A program made the position numbers and the translations under genes. 64,000 nt of DNA from Salinimicrobium sp035607535 (GTDB lineage Bacteria > Bacteroidota > Bacteroidia > Flavobacteriales > Flavobacteriaceae). Positions 8,570 to 17,222 of this stretch are shown here, piece by piece (positions within the stretch are counted from its first letter, which is position 1; every line of letters begins with the position of its first letter). The stretch covers positions 124,001 through 188,000 of the forward strand of contig NZ_JAYDZX010000002.1 in assembly GCF_035607535.1 (NCBI RefSeq). The letters run 5' to 3'. The notes below the pieces were generated by a model. It saw only the letters and a list, made by a program, of their open reading frames with translations, was not told where the DNA came from and did not search any database.

Positions 8570-10108
8570 ATGGCAAAACAAGAAGATCTTTTTAAAAATG
8601 TTATTTCCCATGCAAAAGAGTATGGGTATATTTTTGCTTCCTCTGAAATCTATGACGGACTCAGTGCTGTGTATGATTACGGGCAAAACGGGGCAGAGCT
8701 AAAGAAAAATATCAGGGATTACTGGTGGAAAAGTATGGTGCAGTTGCACCAGGAAATCGTGGGTATAGACGCCGCAATTCTCATGCACCCCACCACCTGG
8801 AAAGCATCGGGGCACGTTGATGCTTTTAATGATCCTCTAATTGACAATAAGGACTCCAAAAAGAGGTATAGGGCCGATGTTCTGGTTGAAGATCATGCCG
8901 AAAAGATCCTGCAGAAAGCACAAAAGGAGATAGAAAAAGCCCGCAAGCGCTTTGGGGATAAATTTGACGAGGAGCAATTTATCAATACCAATGACAGGGT
9001 TCAGCGGTATTTGACCGAAAGAAAAGAGATTCTGGAACGTCTTGGGCGGTCATTAACAAATGAAGATCTCAAAGATGTAAAGGCATTAATTGAAGAACTG
9101 GGAATTGCCGATCCCGAGACCGGCTCCAGGAACTGGACAGAAGTGAGGCAATTCAACCTCATGTTTGGCACCAAACTCGGTGCTTCATCAGAAACCGCAT
9201 CCAATCTTTATCTAAGACCTGAGACTGCACAGGGGATCTTTGTGAACTTCTCTAATGTTCAGAAAACCGGAAGGATGAAGATCCCTTTTGGAATCGCGCA
9301 AACAGGAAAAGCATTTAGGAATGAGATTGTCGCCCGACAATTCATTTTCAGGATGCGGGAATTTGAGCAAATGGAGATGCAGTATTTCGTGCGCCCGGGT
9401 GAAGAACTCAAATGGTATGAGCACTGGAAAGAGGTGCGTCAAAAATGGCATTTTTCACTAGGCCTTGGGGAAGAGAATTACCGTTTCCACGATCACGAGA
9501 AACTTGCTCATTATGCCAATGCAGCTACAGATATTGAATTTAATTTCCCATTCGGGTTCAAAGAACTGGAAGGTATTCATTCCCGTACAGACTTTGATCT
9601 AAAAGCACATGAAGAATTCTCAGGTAGAAAACTTAGGTTCTATGATCCCGAACTTCAGGAGAATTATGTGCCTTATGTAATAGAAACCTCTATTGGTCTC
9701 GACAGGATGTTCCTGGCCGTACTTTCGGCTTCCCTTAAGGAAGAAGAGCTGGAAGATGGCAGTAGCCGAACTGTACTTAAATTGCCTGCCATTCTTGCCC
9801 CCAATAAAGCTGCAGTGCTGCCACTGGTGAAGAAAGACGGTTTGCCCGAGCTGGCTCAGGAAATCATTGAAGAGCTAAAGTGGGATTTCAATGTACAGTA
9901 TGATGAGAAGGATGCCATTGGCCGCAGGTACCGCAGGCAGGACGCTGCCGGTACGCCGCTATGTATCACCGTTGACCATGATTCACTGGAGGATCGAACA
10001 GTGACCGTTCGGTACAGGGATACCATGGAGCAGAAGCGGATTCATATCTCTGAGATCTCTAAAGTTATAGCTGAAGAAACAGATTTTAAACGCTGGTTGA
10101 AGAAGTAG
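8570..10108 (+). CDS. glyS: Glycine--tRNA ligase
   Basis: Cytoplasmic class II aminoacyl-tRNA synthetase that charges tRNA-Gly. It is the single-chain homodimeric (GlyQS, eukaryote-like) form, not the separate alpha and beta subunits of many Gram-negatives. The 512 residues include the catalytic core with motif 2 (FRNEIVARQFIFRMREFEQMEMQ region), the active-site block ETAQGIFVNF, motif 3 around GLDRMFLAVL and a C-terminal anticodon-binding domain (KAAVLPLVKKDG onward). The long charged insertion at residues about 95-170 is normal for the family. It is framed by a terminator on each side and is therefore probably monocistronic. Confidence 0.97.
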   Translation: MAKQEDLFKNVISHAKEYGYIFASSEIYDGLSAVYDYGQNGAELKKNIRDYWWKSMVQLHQEIVGIDAAILMHPTTWKASGHVDAFNDPLIDNKDSKKRYRADVLVEDHAEKILQKAQKEIEKARKRFGDKFDEEQFINTNDRVQRYLTERKEILERLGRSLTNEDLKDVKALIEELGIADPETGSRNWTEVRQFNLMFGTKLGASSETASNLYLRPETAQGIFVNFSNVQKTGRMKIPFGIAQTGKAFRNEIVARQFIFRMREFEQMEMQYFVRPGEELKWYEHWKEVRQKWHFSLGLGEENYRFHDHEKLAHYANAATDIEFNFPFGFKELEGIHSRTDFDLKAHEEFSGRKLRFYDPELQENYVPYVIETSIGLDRMFLAVLSASLKEEELEDGSSRTVLKLPAILAPNKAAVLPLVKKDGLPELAQEIIEELKWDFNVQYDEKDAIGRRYRRQDAAGTPLCITVDHDSLEDRTVTVRYRDTMEQKRIHISEISKVIAEETDFKRWLKK

Positions 10109-10131
10109 CTATTTTCTGTTTAAATTGAGTT

Positions 10132-10168
10132 AAAAAAGAACAATTCCAACCGAATTGTTCTTTTTTTT
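10132..10168 (+). terminator. Strong terminator after glyS
   Basis: AAAAAAGAACAATTC pairs with GAATTGTTCTTTTTT around a short CAACC-type loop and is followed by more T. With A- and T-runs on both sides it could act in both directions. Confidence 0.92.
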
Positions 10169-10217
10169 GTTTCTGCTCGTGTTAATTCTCTTAATTTTAT
10201 AGGTTAAAGCTCCCTAC

Positions 10218-13205
10218 ATGTTGCGGAATTATTTACTTCTATTTCTTTTTCTATTTATCGGTCTTGGCTCAAACGCCCAGACAAAAGAAATTCTGGGACC
10301 TGTTTCCCAGGGTATAACTAAACCGGGAGTTGCTGAGGCTTTATCTACTAAGGAGATAAGACCGGCACAAAATGAAACGAAAGAAGTCAATCCCAAGAAC
10401 AGAACAGCAAACCGGGTAGTTCCCGGTAAAGGCTTTCCAAAAGGTGTGGATGCTGCACTACAGGCGAAGCCGGGAAACATTCCCATGAAACAGGCTATTG
10501 TTTCCTTTGATGCAGTCAAGCGCAATGTCAACCCTACAGATCCTACGGGGGCAGCAGGACCAAATCATTATGTAAACGCCTTTAATTCCGGTTTTTCCAT
10601 ATATGATAAGCAAGGGAATCTACTTGTTCCGCCTACAGATTTATCTGCTCTTGGAGGAGAATTTACAGATGAAATGCTGGGTGATCCTGTCGTGCTTTAC
10701 GATCAATATGCAGACCGGTTCCTCATAACACAATATGCCGGATGCCCTTTTAACCCAATTAAGGGATGTTTCTCTAAGCAGGATCCCTCGAACGCCTTAC
10801 TGGTAGCCATCTCAAGGGGTCCCGATCCTGTGAATGACGGATGGTACACCTACAGATTTCCTACCGGCAGTTTTCCCGATTATCCAAAGTATTTTATCTG
10901 GAGCGACGGCTATTATGTAACGACCAATCAGGATCTTGATGATCCTGAAATCAGCGAAGTCGTCTTTGTCCTCGAAAGAGATAAGATGTTGGAAGGCGCA
11001 CCTGCAAAACATGTGGGCTTTCCCTTACCGGGAGTCAGGAACAATGGTTTTTACAGTCCGGCAGCGTTGAATGCCACAGGGAACGAGATGCCTCCCCGGG
11101 GAAATATGCCAATTATTTATTTTCAGGATGACTCCTGGCAAGGTGTCAATGTGGATCATCTAAAACTATGGGAGGTGAATGTGGACTGGACCAATATTCA
11201 GAATTCTACTATCAGGGAAACTCAGGAAATAACTCCTTCAGAAGGTTTAACCCCGTTCAAAAGTACATTTGACGGTGGGGGTTTTTCTAATTTACCACAG
11301 CCATTTATCGATGTTGATCTTGATGCCTTGCAGGGAGCTTTAATGTATCCTACCTCTTACAGAAGATTCAGCACCCACAATTCCGTAGTTTTTAATTTCG
11401 TGGTAGACATTGATCCTACGACTGCCGAACATGCTGCAATAAGGTGGTATGAATTGAGACAGAATGGAGGAGGTCAACCCTGGTATATTTACCAGGAAGG
11501 AACCTATGCGCCAGATCAAAGCGACCGCTGGTGCGGAAGCATTAATATGGATAGACACGGGAACATAGGGCTGGGGTTCACGGTTATGAACGACAATCCT
11601 GAATCTCCGGTTTTACCAACTCTCAAATTCACGGGACGGTATTTCAATGATCCATTAAATACCATGACACTGCAGGAAACGACGATCATCGAGAGTCTTT
11701 CTCCAAGTGACAGTAACAGGTATGGAGATTACGCACATACCAGCATAGATCCCGTAGATGATGAAACCTTCTGGTACATAGGAGAATATTTTGAGACAGA
11801 GGATACGCGTGTAAACCGGGTATCGACCTTTAAGCTCGCTCCCCGGTTTCCAAAAGATGTGGGGGTAACGAAAATCGTATCTCCTTTTTCTTCTACGCTT
11901 ACTGCAAATGAAGAAATAACCGTTCTTATAAGAAACTTCGGAAGTGAAGCCCAAACAAATTTTCCCGTCTCTTTTCAGCTGAATAATGGAGAAGTTATCA
12001 CCGAAACCTTTACAGGCACTATACCCTCTACACAGCAAGAGGAATTCACCTTTTCTACCACAGCTAATCTTACAACTCTTAATGAAGTCTATACCCTAAT
12101 GGCAACCACAGGGCTCCAGGGAGATATGAATACCGAAAATGACTCCATTGTTGCCGAGATCATCCACCTTCCTCCCAATGATATAGGGGTCACTCAAATT
12201 GTTAGTCCCATAACCGGATCCGATCTTGGGGTGGAGAATGTTGCAGTGACCATTCAGAATTTTGGAGGAGAGCCTCAATCTGACTTTAGAGTGGGTTATA
12301 GAGTAAATGGTGGAAACCTCGTCGAGGAAACAGTAGATGATGTCCTGGAAGTTGGAGAGCAGATCACCTATACCTTTGAAATTCCATTTGACTTTTCTCC
12401 TAAAGGAAAGTACTTCATTGAAGCTGCTACTTATCTGCAAAATGATAGTGACATAGAGAATGATGGGGTAGAAACTACCATAGCGAACCTTAATTGTATT
12501 CCCGAGGGATCTTCCTGTGTATTCGGTGATGGGATCAACAGCTTTTATCTGGAAGAAATTATCAATGAGAATATCTACTGTGACGACGGTTACAACAATT
12601 TCCTGCAGGTATCCACAAGGCTGGATGTAAATCGGGAGTCTTTCTTTGTGGGGGTAACCTCCAATGGCAGCAATGAATTTTCCATGTGGATCGACTTCAA
12701 TGATAATGCCTTATTTGAACCCGAAGAACAGCTTATTAGATCTGGCGATATTCGCACATCTACTGGTCCAACATTTTTTGAATTTCAGCTTCCCGAAAAT
12801 GCTCCCCTGGGAGAACATATGCTAAGGGCGAGAGCGGGGGATGTAGGCTCACAGTTTTCAGGTGATCTTAATGACCCCTGTAGTGTGATGGAATTTGGAA
12901 CTACAGATGATTATACAGTTGTGCTGGTAGATGGCATAGAAGAATCTGAGATCCAGCAGGGCGAGCTGCTTATTGGCTCTACAGACCAGAACATTTTCAA
13001 CCTTCAGTTCCAAACAACCTATCAGGGCCCTGTATGGCTCACTGTTCACGATATGCTAGGTCAAAAACTGGTGGAGAATATGGTGAGGAAAAGCGATCTA
13101 AGTTATTCCTACCTGCTCGACATGTCTTATGCCGCTCCCGGAGTCTATTTAGTTCGTATGGGAACACGGGAAGAAGGTAAGGTAAAGCGTATCATTGTTC
13201 ATTAA
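10218..13205 (+). CDS. Secreted protein with CARDB-like repeats, GEVED domain and T9SS type A sorting signal
   Basis: Large exported protein of 995 residues. It has a Sec signal peptide (about 1-20, ending GSNAQ), then a Pro/Lys-rich propeptide-like stretch and a large beta-rich N-terminal region (about 85-545) with Asp- and Gly-rich turns. Two related CARDB-like modules begin DVGVTKIVSP and DIGVTQIVSP (about 550-640 and 655-745). A GEVED-type domain follows (MWIDFNDNALFEPEEQ, about 780-905). The last 70 residues form a type A T9SS C-terminal domain (LTVHDMLGQKLV and PGVYLVRMGTREEGKVKRIIV). It should be carried across the outer membrane by the gliding-associated type IX system and anchored or released at the surface. 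Its substrate or ligand is unknown. Confidence 0.87.
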   Translation: MLRNYLLLFLFLFIGLGSNAQTKEILGPVSQGITKPGVAEALSTKEIRPAQNETKEVNPKNRTANRVVPGKGFPKGVDAALQAKPGNIPMKQAIVSFDAVKRNVNPTDPTGAAGPNHYVNAFNSGFSIYDKQGNLLVPPTDLSALGGEFTDEMLGDPVVLYDQYADRFLITQYAGCPFNPIKGCFSKQDPSNALLVAISRGPDPVNDGWYTYRFPTGSFPDYPKYFIWSDGYYVTTNQDLDDPEISEVVFVLERDKMLEGAPAKHVGFPLPGVRNNGFYSPAALNATGNEMPPRGNMPIIYFQDDSWQGVNVDHLKLWEVNVDWTNIQNSTIRETQEITPSEGLTPFKSTFDGGGFSNLPQPFIDVDLDALQGALMYPTSYRRFSTHNSVVFNFVVDIDPTTAEHAAIRWYELRQNGGGQPWYIYQEGTYAPDQSDRWCGSINMDRHGNIGLGFTVMNDNPESPVLPTLKFTGRYFNDPLNTMTLQETTIIESLSPSDSNRYGDYAHTSIDPVDDETFWYIGEYFETEDTRVNRVSTFKLAPRFPKDVGVTKIVSPFSSTLTANEEITVLIRNFGSEAQTNFPVSFQLNNGEVITETFTGTIPSTQQEEFTFSTTANLTTLNEVYTLMATTGLQGDMNTENDSIVAEIIHLPPNDIGVTQIVSPITGSDLGVENVAVTIQNFGGEPQSDFRVGYRVNGGNLVEETVDDVLEVGEQITYTFEIPFDFSPKGKYFIEAATYLQNDSDIENDGVETTIANLNCIPEGSSCVFGDGINSFYLEEIINENIYCDDGYNNFLQVSTRLDVNRESFFVGVTSNGSNEFSMWIDFNDNALFEPEEQLIRSGDIRTSTGPTFFEFQLPENAPLGEHMLRARAGDVGSQFSGDLNDPCSVMEFGTTDDYTVVLVDGIEESEIQQGELLIGSTDQNIFNLQFQTTYQGPVWLTVHDMLGQKLVENMVRKSDLSYSYLLDMSYAAPGVYLVRMGTREEGKVKRIIVH

Positions 13206-13243
13206 TTCGGGAAAAGTCTCGCTTCAATCCTTCTGAAACGCCT

Positions 13244-13264
13244 CCCAAAAATGCTATTTTTGGG
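13244..13264. repeat. Dispersed CAAAAATG/CATTTTTG-type palindrome, copy 1
   Basis: CCCAAAAAT-GCT-ATTTTTGGG is a 9+3+9 inverted repeat between the T9SS gene and exonuclease III. It may also act as a weak terminator for the upstream gene. Its right arm contains TATTTTTG (13255-13262), a match to the TAnnTTTG promoter box for xth. Confidence 0.7.
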
Positions 13265-13283
13265 CAGTAATAAAATCAGAAGC

Positions 13284-14045
13284 ATGAAGATCATCTCCTA
13301 TAACGTTAACGGAATAAGAGCAGCAATTAAGAAAGGCTTTATCGACTGGCTTGAAAAAACAAATGCCGATGTGGTTTGCCTTCAGGAAATAAAGGCAACC
13401 CCCGAACAATTTGATCAGGAACCTTTCGAAGATCTCGGCTATAAATACAATTCCTGGTTTCCGGCAGTCAAGAAAGGCTACAGTGGAGTGGCTATCCTGA
13501 GCAAAGTAGAACCAAAGAATGTGGTTTTTGGAACCGGGATAGATTATATGGATTTTGAAGGCCGAAATATCAGGGCCGATTTTGAAGATTTTTCGGTGAT
13601 GAGCATGTATTTGCCATCGGGTACCAACATCGCCCGGCTGGATCACAAACTTCAGTACATGGCCGATTTCCAAAAATACGTGGATGTACTAAAGCAGGAT
13701 ATCCCCCGTCTGGTTATTTGCGGAGACTACAATATTTGTCATGAAGAGATCGATATCCACGATCCTGTGAGGCTTAAAAACACCTCCGGATTCCTTCCTG
13801 TTGAAAGGGAATGGATAGGTAATTTTATCAATAGCGGATTTGTTGATTCTTTCCGTCATCTAAACTCAGAGCCTCATAATTATTCCTGGTGGAGCTACCG
13901 TGCAGGGGCACGCGGGAACAATAAAGGCTGGAGGATCGATTACCACATGGTGAGTGAGCCATTGCGCGACAGGATAAAAAGAGCACTTATTTTGCCCGAA
14001 GCACAACATAGTGACCATTGTCCCGTTCTCCTCGAAATATCCTAA
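13284..14045 (+). CDS. xth: Exodeoxyribonuclease III / AP endonuclease
   Basis: DNA base-excision repair enzyme with AP endonuclease and 3'-exonuclease activities, using Mg2+ in the cytoplasm. Endonuclease/exonuclease/phosphatase fold, 253 residues from the ATG at 13284 (MKIISYNVNGIRAA). The upstream in-frame ATG at 13251 lies inside a palindrome and adds 11 unneeded residues. Active-site blocks are the N-terminal SYNVNG, VVCLQEIKA with the metal-binding Glu, GDYNICHEEID with the catalytic Asp, and the C-terminal SDHCPV with the catalytic His. The 18-base gap to the OmpA gene downstream permits co-transcription. Confidence 0.94.
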   Translation: MKIISYNVNGIRAAIKKGFIDWLEKTNADVVCLQEIKATPEQFDQEPFEDLGYKYNSWFPAVKKGYSGVAILSKVEPKNVVFGTGIDYMDFEGRNIRADFEDFSVMSMYLPSGTNIARLDHKLQYMADFQKYVDVLKQDIPRLVICGDYNICHEEIDIHDPVRLKNTSGFLPVEREWIGNFINSGFVDSFRHLNSEPHNYSWWSYRAGARGNNKGWRIDYHMVSEPLRDRIKRALILPEAQHSDHCPVLLEIS

Positions 14046-14063
14046 CCCAATTTAATCACATTT

Positions 14064-15035
14064 ATGAAATGTCATCTTTTTCTAACCTTTTTGAGCAGTA
14101 CCATGCTGCTTACTTCATGTGTTTCTTCAAAAGTCTATAAGGATCTCGAAGGTCGCCATGCGCAACTGCAGGAGGAAAACCGGGAACTCCAGAGGGAATA
14201 TGAGAGCCTCGAAGCAAAGAATCGTCAAAATGAAGCCGAACTTGCAGCCTTAAAAGCGGAATATGACAGGACGAAAACTGAAAGAGATCGTCTCCAGGAA
14301 GAATATACCAACACTAAAGCCGGCTATGAAAAATTAAAGAATTCCTATGACGCGCTGGAAGCCAACAGTTCCTCTGCACTTGCCGAGAATTCTAAAAGGA
14401 ACAGGCAGCTCCTGGCAGAACTTGATGCCAAGGAAAAAGCTTTGCTAACAGAAAAGGAAAGACTTGAAAAACTTCAGCAGGATCTTGCAGCCAGGTCAAA
14501 ACGGGTAGATGAGCTGGAGAGCATGATCGCTGCAAAAGACGCAAAAATGAATGCCCTTAAAAATGCCATTTCCAAGGCCCTTGTAAATTTTGAGGGTAAA
14601 GGTTTGACGGTAGAGCAGCGCGAAGGGAAGGTATATGTATCCATGGAGAACAAACTTCTTTTTAACTCCGGAAGTTGGGCAGTGGGACAAGAAGGCAAAA
14701 AGGCGGTACAGCAACTGGCTTCTGTTCTCGCACAAAATCCCGACATCGCAGTGCTCATTGAAGGGCACACAGACAATGTGCCTTACAACGGAAGTGGTCA
14801 ACTTACCGATAACTGGGACCTCTCTACCAAGAGAGCAACTGCAATAGTGCATTTGCTAAAGGAAAATCCGGGGATTGATCCACAGAACCTAACTGCTGCC
14901 GGTAGAGGTGAATTCGCACCTGTTGCTTCCAACGATACTACCGAAGGTCGTGCGAAAAACCGCAGGATCGAAGTTATTCTCACCCCAAAACTCGACGAGA
15001 TCAACCGACTTCTTCAGGAGCCGGAATATGAATAA
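14064..15035 (+). CDS. OmpA-family lipoprotein with coiled coil
   Basis: Outer-membrane lipoprotein that probably ties the outer membrane to peptidoglycan. The signal peptide leads to lipobox LLTSC with the acylated Cys at residue 19. A Glu/Lys/Leu-rich coiled coil spans about residues 28-175. The C-terminal peptidoglycan-binding OmpA domain (about 195-310) includes LIEGHTDNVPY, WDLSTKRA and GRGEFAPVASNDTTEGRAKNRRIEV, which contain the conserved Asp and Arg that hold diaminopimelate. The stop is two bases from the convergent M23 peptidase stop. Identification of the domain is secure. Confidence 0.9.
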   Translation: MKCHLFLTFLSSTMLLTSCVSSKVYKDLEGRHAQLQEENRELQREYESLEAKNRQNEAELAALKAEYDRTKTERDRLQEEYTNTKAGYEKLKNSYDALEANSSSALAENSKRNRQLLAELDAKEKALLTEKERLEKLQQDLAARSKRVDELESMIAAKDAKMNALKNAISKALVNFEGKGLTVEQREGKVYVSMENKLLFNSGSWAVGQEGKKAVQQLASVLAQNPDIAVLIEGHTDNVPYNGSGQLTDNWDLSTKRATAIVHLLKENPGIDPQNLTAAGRGEFAPVASNDTTEGRAKNRRIEVILTPKLDEINRLLQEPEYE

Positions 15036-15037
15036 TT

Positions 15038-16222
15038 TTATATGGGATCGGCGAGGCTTTTGTGGATGAAAAAATTCTCATTCCTTAGCCTCGCATGATA
15101 CCAATCCTTTGTCTCTCCAAGGAACCTAAGGGTATCATTTTTCTTAGCTTTACTGGCAATTTCAGATCTTGTAGAAGGGCCTTTTCTAAGGTTGGCAGCT
15201 CCCGTAGCCAGTAGGAATTCAGAGGTGTTTTCTAAAGTCAAGTGCTTTGGGACAGGAGTTCTGCGAACGTACGGAAAAGGATTTTGGGCTCCGCGATAGC
15301 CTTTGTAGATCCCAAAATGCAAATGCGGCGGAGTGGTCCGGGCGTTTCCGGTGTTTCCTACGAGGCCCAAAGTATCCCCCGGAAAAACTTTCATGCCCGG
15401 GCGGGCGATAATGCTGTCGAGATGCGCATAGTAAAGGGAAGTGCCCCTTTTTCGATCCCGCAGCCAAACCTGTTTTCCACCCAGTCCTTTATTTCCTGTG
15501 GAAGAAACTCTTCCTTCTGTTGCAGCAACTACGGGTGTACCTCTGGGGGCAAAAATGTCAATTCCTTCATGGCTTCTCCTTCCACCATCGCGGGCTGCTC
15601 CCCAAAAACTTTGAACAGCCGAATCATCCCTGTCGGCCACAGGAAAAGAATAGACCGGTTCTGTATATATCTTTAAAGTAAAAGCTGAAGTAGCACCGAC
15701 TTCCGGCTGTACCAAAAGTTTGTACGTTCCGGGTTGTTCCGGTTCGTACTGGATCTTATATTCTTCAAGTCCGGCTGAAAGGAGGTGGTTGAAAAAAGAC
15801 AACGAATCCTTTTTTTGCTCATACAGGTCGAGAAAAATCAGCGGTTTTACAGAATCACTTTCTACCTCAACAAGAAGACGTTCTCCGGGATTTAGATCAA
15901 GGTCGTAGGTGTAAACTTCGGAGTTTGTAGCAGTGAATCTGCCTGCCTCCGCATAGGGGAGAGAAACAGCTACACTGTCAAAAAGAGCATTTTTAAAAGC
16001 CATTTTCCATTCTGCAAAAGCTGCAGGATCTTTCTCAAAATCTCTTTCGTATTGTTCTCTTGCAGTTGGCTTGATAAAAAGATCTTTGGCTTTGTTTATC
16101 CCCGAACATGAAGGCAAAAGGATAACAGCCAGGATAAAACTGATAAAATAAAGGAATTTCTTCTTTTTCACGCTCGTTAAGAAGCAGAAACTGTGCCACT
16201 TGCGCCAGAAAATAATTAGCAT
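15038..16222 (-). CDS. M23 family metallopeptidase lipoprotein with C-terminal SH3-like domain
   Basis: Probable peptidoglycan endopeptidase or hydrolase activator in the cell envelope. The zinc site is intact: the first His and Asp in RSHEGIDIFAPRGTP, YYAHLDS, and HLHFG in TTPPHLHFGIYKG. A C-terminal SH3b-like domain (ANLRKGPSTRSEIASKAKKNDTLRFL) may bind cell wall. Translation from the ATG at 16222 puts about 17 residues before a typical lipoprotein signal (FLYFISFILAVILLPSC). A GTG at 16171 starting right at the lysine cluster VKKKKF would give a cleaner signal peptide, so the start is uncertain. A pre-peptidase-like beta domain lies between the lipobox and the M23 core. Confidence 0.88.
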   Translation of the reverse strand: MLIIFWRKWHSFCFLTSVKKKKFLYFISFILAVILLPSCSGINKAKDLFIKPTAREQYERDFEKDPAAFAEWKMAFKNALFDSVAVSLPYAEAGRFTATNSEVYTYDLDLNPGERLLVEVESDSVKPLIFLDLYEQKKDSLSFFNHLLSAGLEEYKIQYEPEQPGTYKLLVQPEVGATSAFTLKIYTEPVYSFPVADRDDSAVQSFWGAARDGGRRSHEGIDIFAPRGTPVVAATEGRVSSTGNKGLGGKQVWLRDRKRGTSLYYAHLDSIIARPGMKVFPGDTLGLVGNTGNARTTPPHLHFGIYKGYRGAQNPFPYVRRTPVPKHLTLENTSEFLLATGAANLRKGPSTRSEIASKAKKNDTLRFLGETKDWYHARLRNENFFIHKSLADPI

Positions 16223-16379
16223 GGACAGATCTGAGAAGCAGTTGATTCTTTATTTTTAGTCAGTATTTAAATGATAAAAAATTAGCGTTTTTACCAAAAT
16301 TTCACTTTAAGTATTGTTAATTTAAAAGCTGGTGCAGCCTTATTCTCTAATTTTAATAACCTAACTAAAATCTAAAGTT

Positions 16380-16580
16380 ATGATCAAGATCTTAGCAGTT
16401 ATTATGTTAGTTGGTGGTGCAATCGCATTAGTGATGGGCGTATTAGGCGTTTTTGGTAGCCTTGCCTTAATGTTGAATCCCTGGGCTTTGGCCATTCTTG
16501 GGTTCATCTTCTTTATTGCAGGTATCTCCATGCTTAAATACAGGAAGGATACCGATGAGGTGGCCGCACAACACAGATAG
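16380..16580 (+). CDS. Small two-helix membrane protein
   Basis: Encodes 66 residues, nearly all hydrophobic. Two transmembrane helices (about 3-28 and 33-53) are separated by an Asn-Pro turn, with a short charged cytoplasmic tail (KYRKDTDEVAAQHR). No family is recognised. It is monocistronic by position, with an AT-rich 157-base region upstream and a terminator-like hairpin just downstream. The translation initiates cleanly at the ATG at 16380 and the composition is typical of a genuine small membrane protein. Confidence 0.65.
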   Translation: MIKILAVIMLVGGAIALVMGVLGVFGSLALMLNPWALAILGFIFFIAGISMLKYRKDTDEVAAQHR

Positions 16581-16605
16581 AGCCACAAGAAAATAATTGA
16601 TCTTT

Positions 16606-16633
16606 AATAGGGGGAATGCCAATTCCTCCTATT
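16606..16633 (+). terminator. Terminator-like hairpin after the small membrane protein
   Basis: AATAGGGGGAAT pairs with ATTCCTCCTATT (11 of 12) around the loop GCCA. The downstream tract (TAATTTG) is only moderately T-rich, so strength is uncertain. Confidence 0.55.
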
Positions 16634-16649
16634 TAATTTGAGGATTGAT

Positions 16650-16666
16650 CAAAAAAGTCATTTTTG
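16650..16666. repeat. Dispersed CAAAAATG/CATTTTTG-type palindrome, copy 2
   Basis: CAAAAAAGTCATTTTTG lies between the small membrane protein and the convergent GNAT gene, 14 bases beyond the GNAT stop. It is followed by GAAGC. Confidence 0.55.
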
Positions 16667-16679
16667 GAAGCTAAGGCTT

Positions 16680-17204
16680 TTAAAGGAACAGCTTCATGAT
16701 CTTGTCGGTCTGCCTGTCATTACCCACCATGTATGGGTGCGAACCTTCCAACTTAAAAAAATTTCGTTTATAGAATTCTATTGCGCGGCTATTCTTTTCC
16801 CAAACACCCAGCCACAGATAGCGCATTTTCCGCTGAATTGCCATCTCGATCACTGTATCCAGCATTTTCTGCCCGATCTTCTTATTCTGAAAATCTTTCC
16901 TCACATAGATCCTCTCCAGTTCCATGCCGTCCTCTTCCCGAAAATCAGTTTGTGCGTCCCCGAGGTTGATCTTGAAATATCCCACTGTTTCTCCATTGAG
17001 CTTTGCAAAATAAAATTCTGACAAAGGATTTAGGAGTTCCTGCCGAAGGTTCTCTTCTCCAAATGCAGTGTTGAGGTAAAGCTTCAGATCTTCCGGATTA
17101 TTGTCGGCGCCAAAGGCATCGGTAAAGGTTTTTCGGCTTATCTCCTTCAGCTCCTGAAGATCTCCGGAAGAAAGCTTTTCAAAAATGACATTTTCAGCAG
17201 GCAT
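16680..17204 (-). CDS. GNAT family N-acetyltransferase
   Basis: Acetyl-CoA-dependent N-acetyltransferase of 174 residues with unknown acceptor. The core GNAT pattern is visible: LERIYVRKDFQNKKIGQKMLDTVIEMA, with the R/Q-x-x-K-x-G-type acetyl-CoA loop, then YLWLGVWEKNSRAIEFYKRNFF as motif B. The first residues (MPAENVIFEKLSSGDL) are read across a copy of the dispersed palindrome at 17178-17196, an odd place for a repeat. It lies 18 bases downstream of radA on the same strand and may be co-transcribed with it. Confidence 0.88.
   Translation of the reverse strand: MPAENVIFEKLSSGDLQELKEISRKTFTDAFGADNNPEDLKLYLNTAFGEENLRQELLNPLSEFYFAKLNGETVGYFKINLGDAQTDFREEDGMELERIYVRKDFQNKKIGQKMLDTVIEMAIQRKMRYLWLGVWEKNSRAIEFYKRNFFKLEGSHPYMVGNDRQTDKIMKLFL
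17178..17196. repeat. Dispersed palindrome, degenerate copy inside the GNAT 5' end
   Basis: TTCAAAAATGACATTTTCA matches the dispersed palindrome except for a shortened right arm, and lies within codons about 4-9 of the GNAT gene. Confidence 0.45.
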
Positions 17205-17222
17205 TTTGTACAGTTAAAGAGG

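Noticed and set aside
14496..14852. Antisense 118-codon frame inside the OmpA-lipoprotein gene
   Set aside because: Shadow of a well-supported gene, with no motif or signal of its own.
15242..15676. 144-codon plus-strand frame across the M23 peptidase gene
   Set aside because: Shadow frame; the minus-strand reading carries intact zinc motifs and a lipobox.
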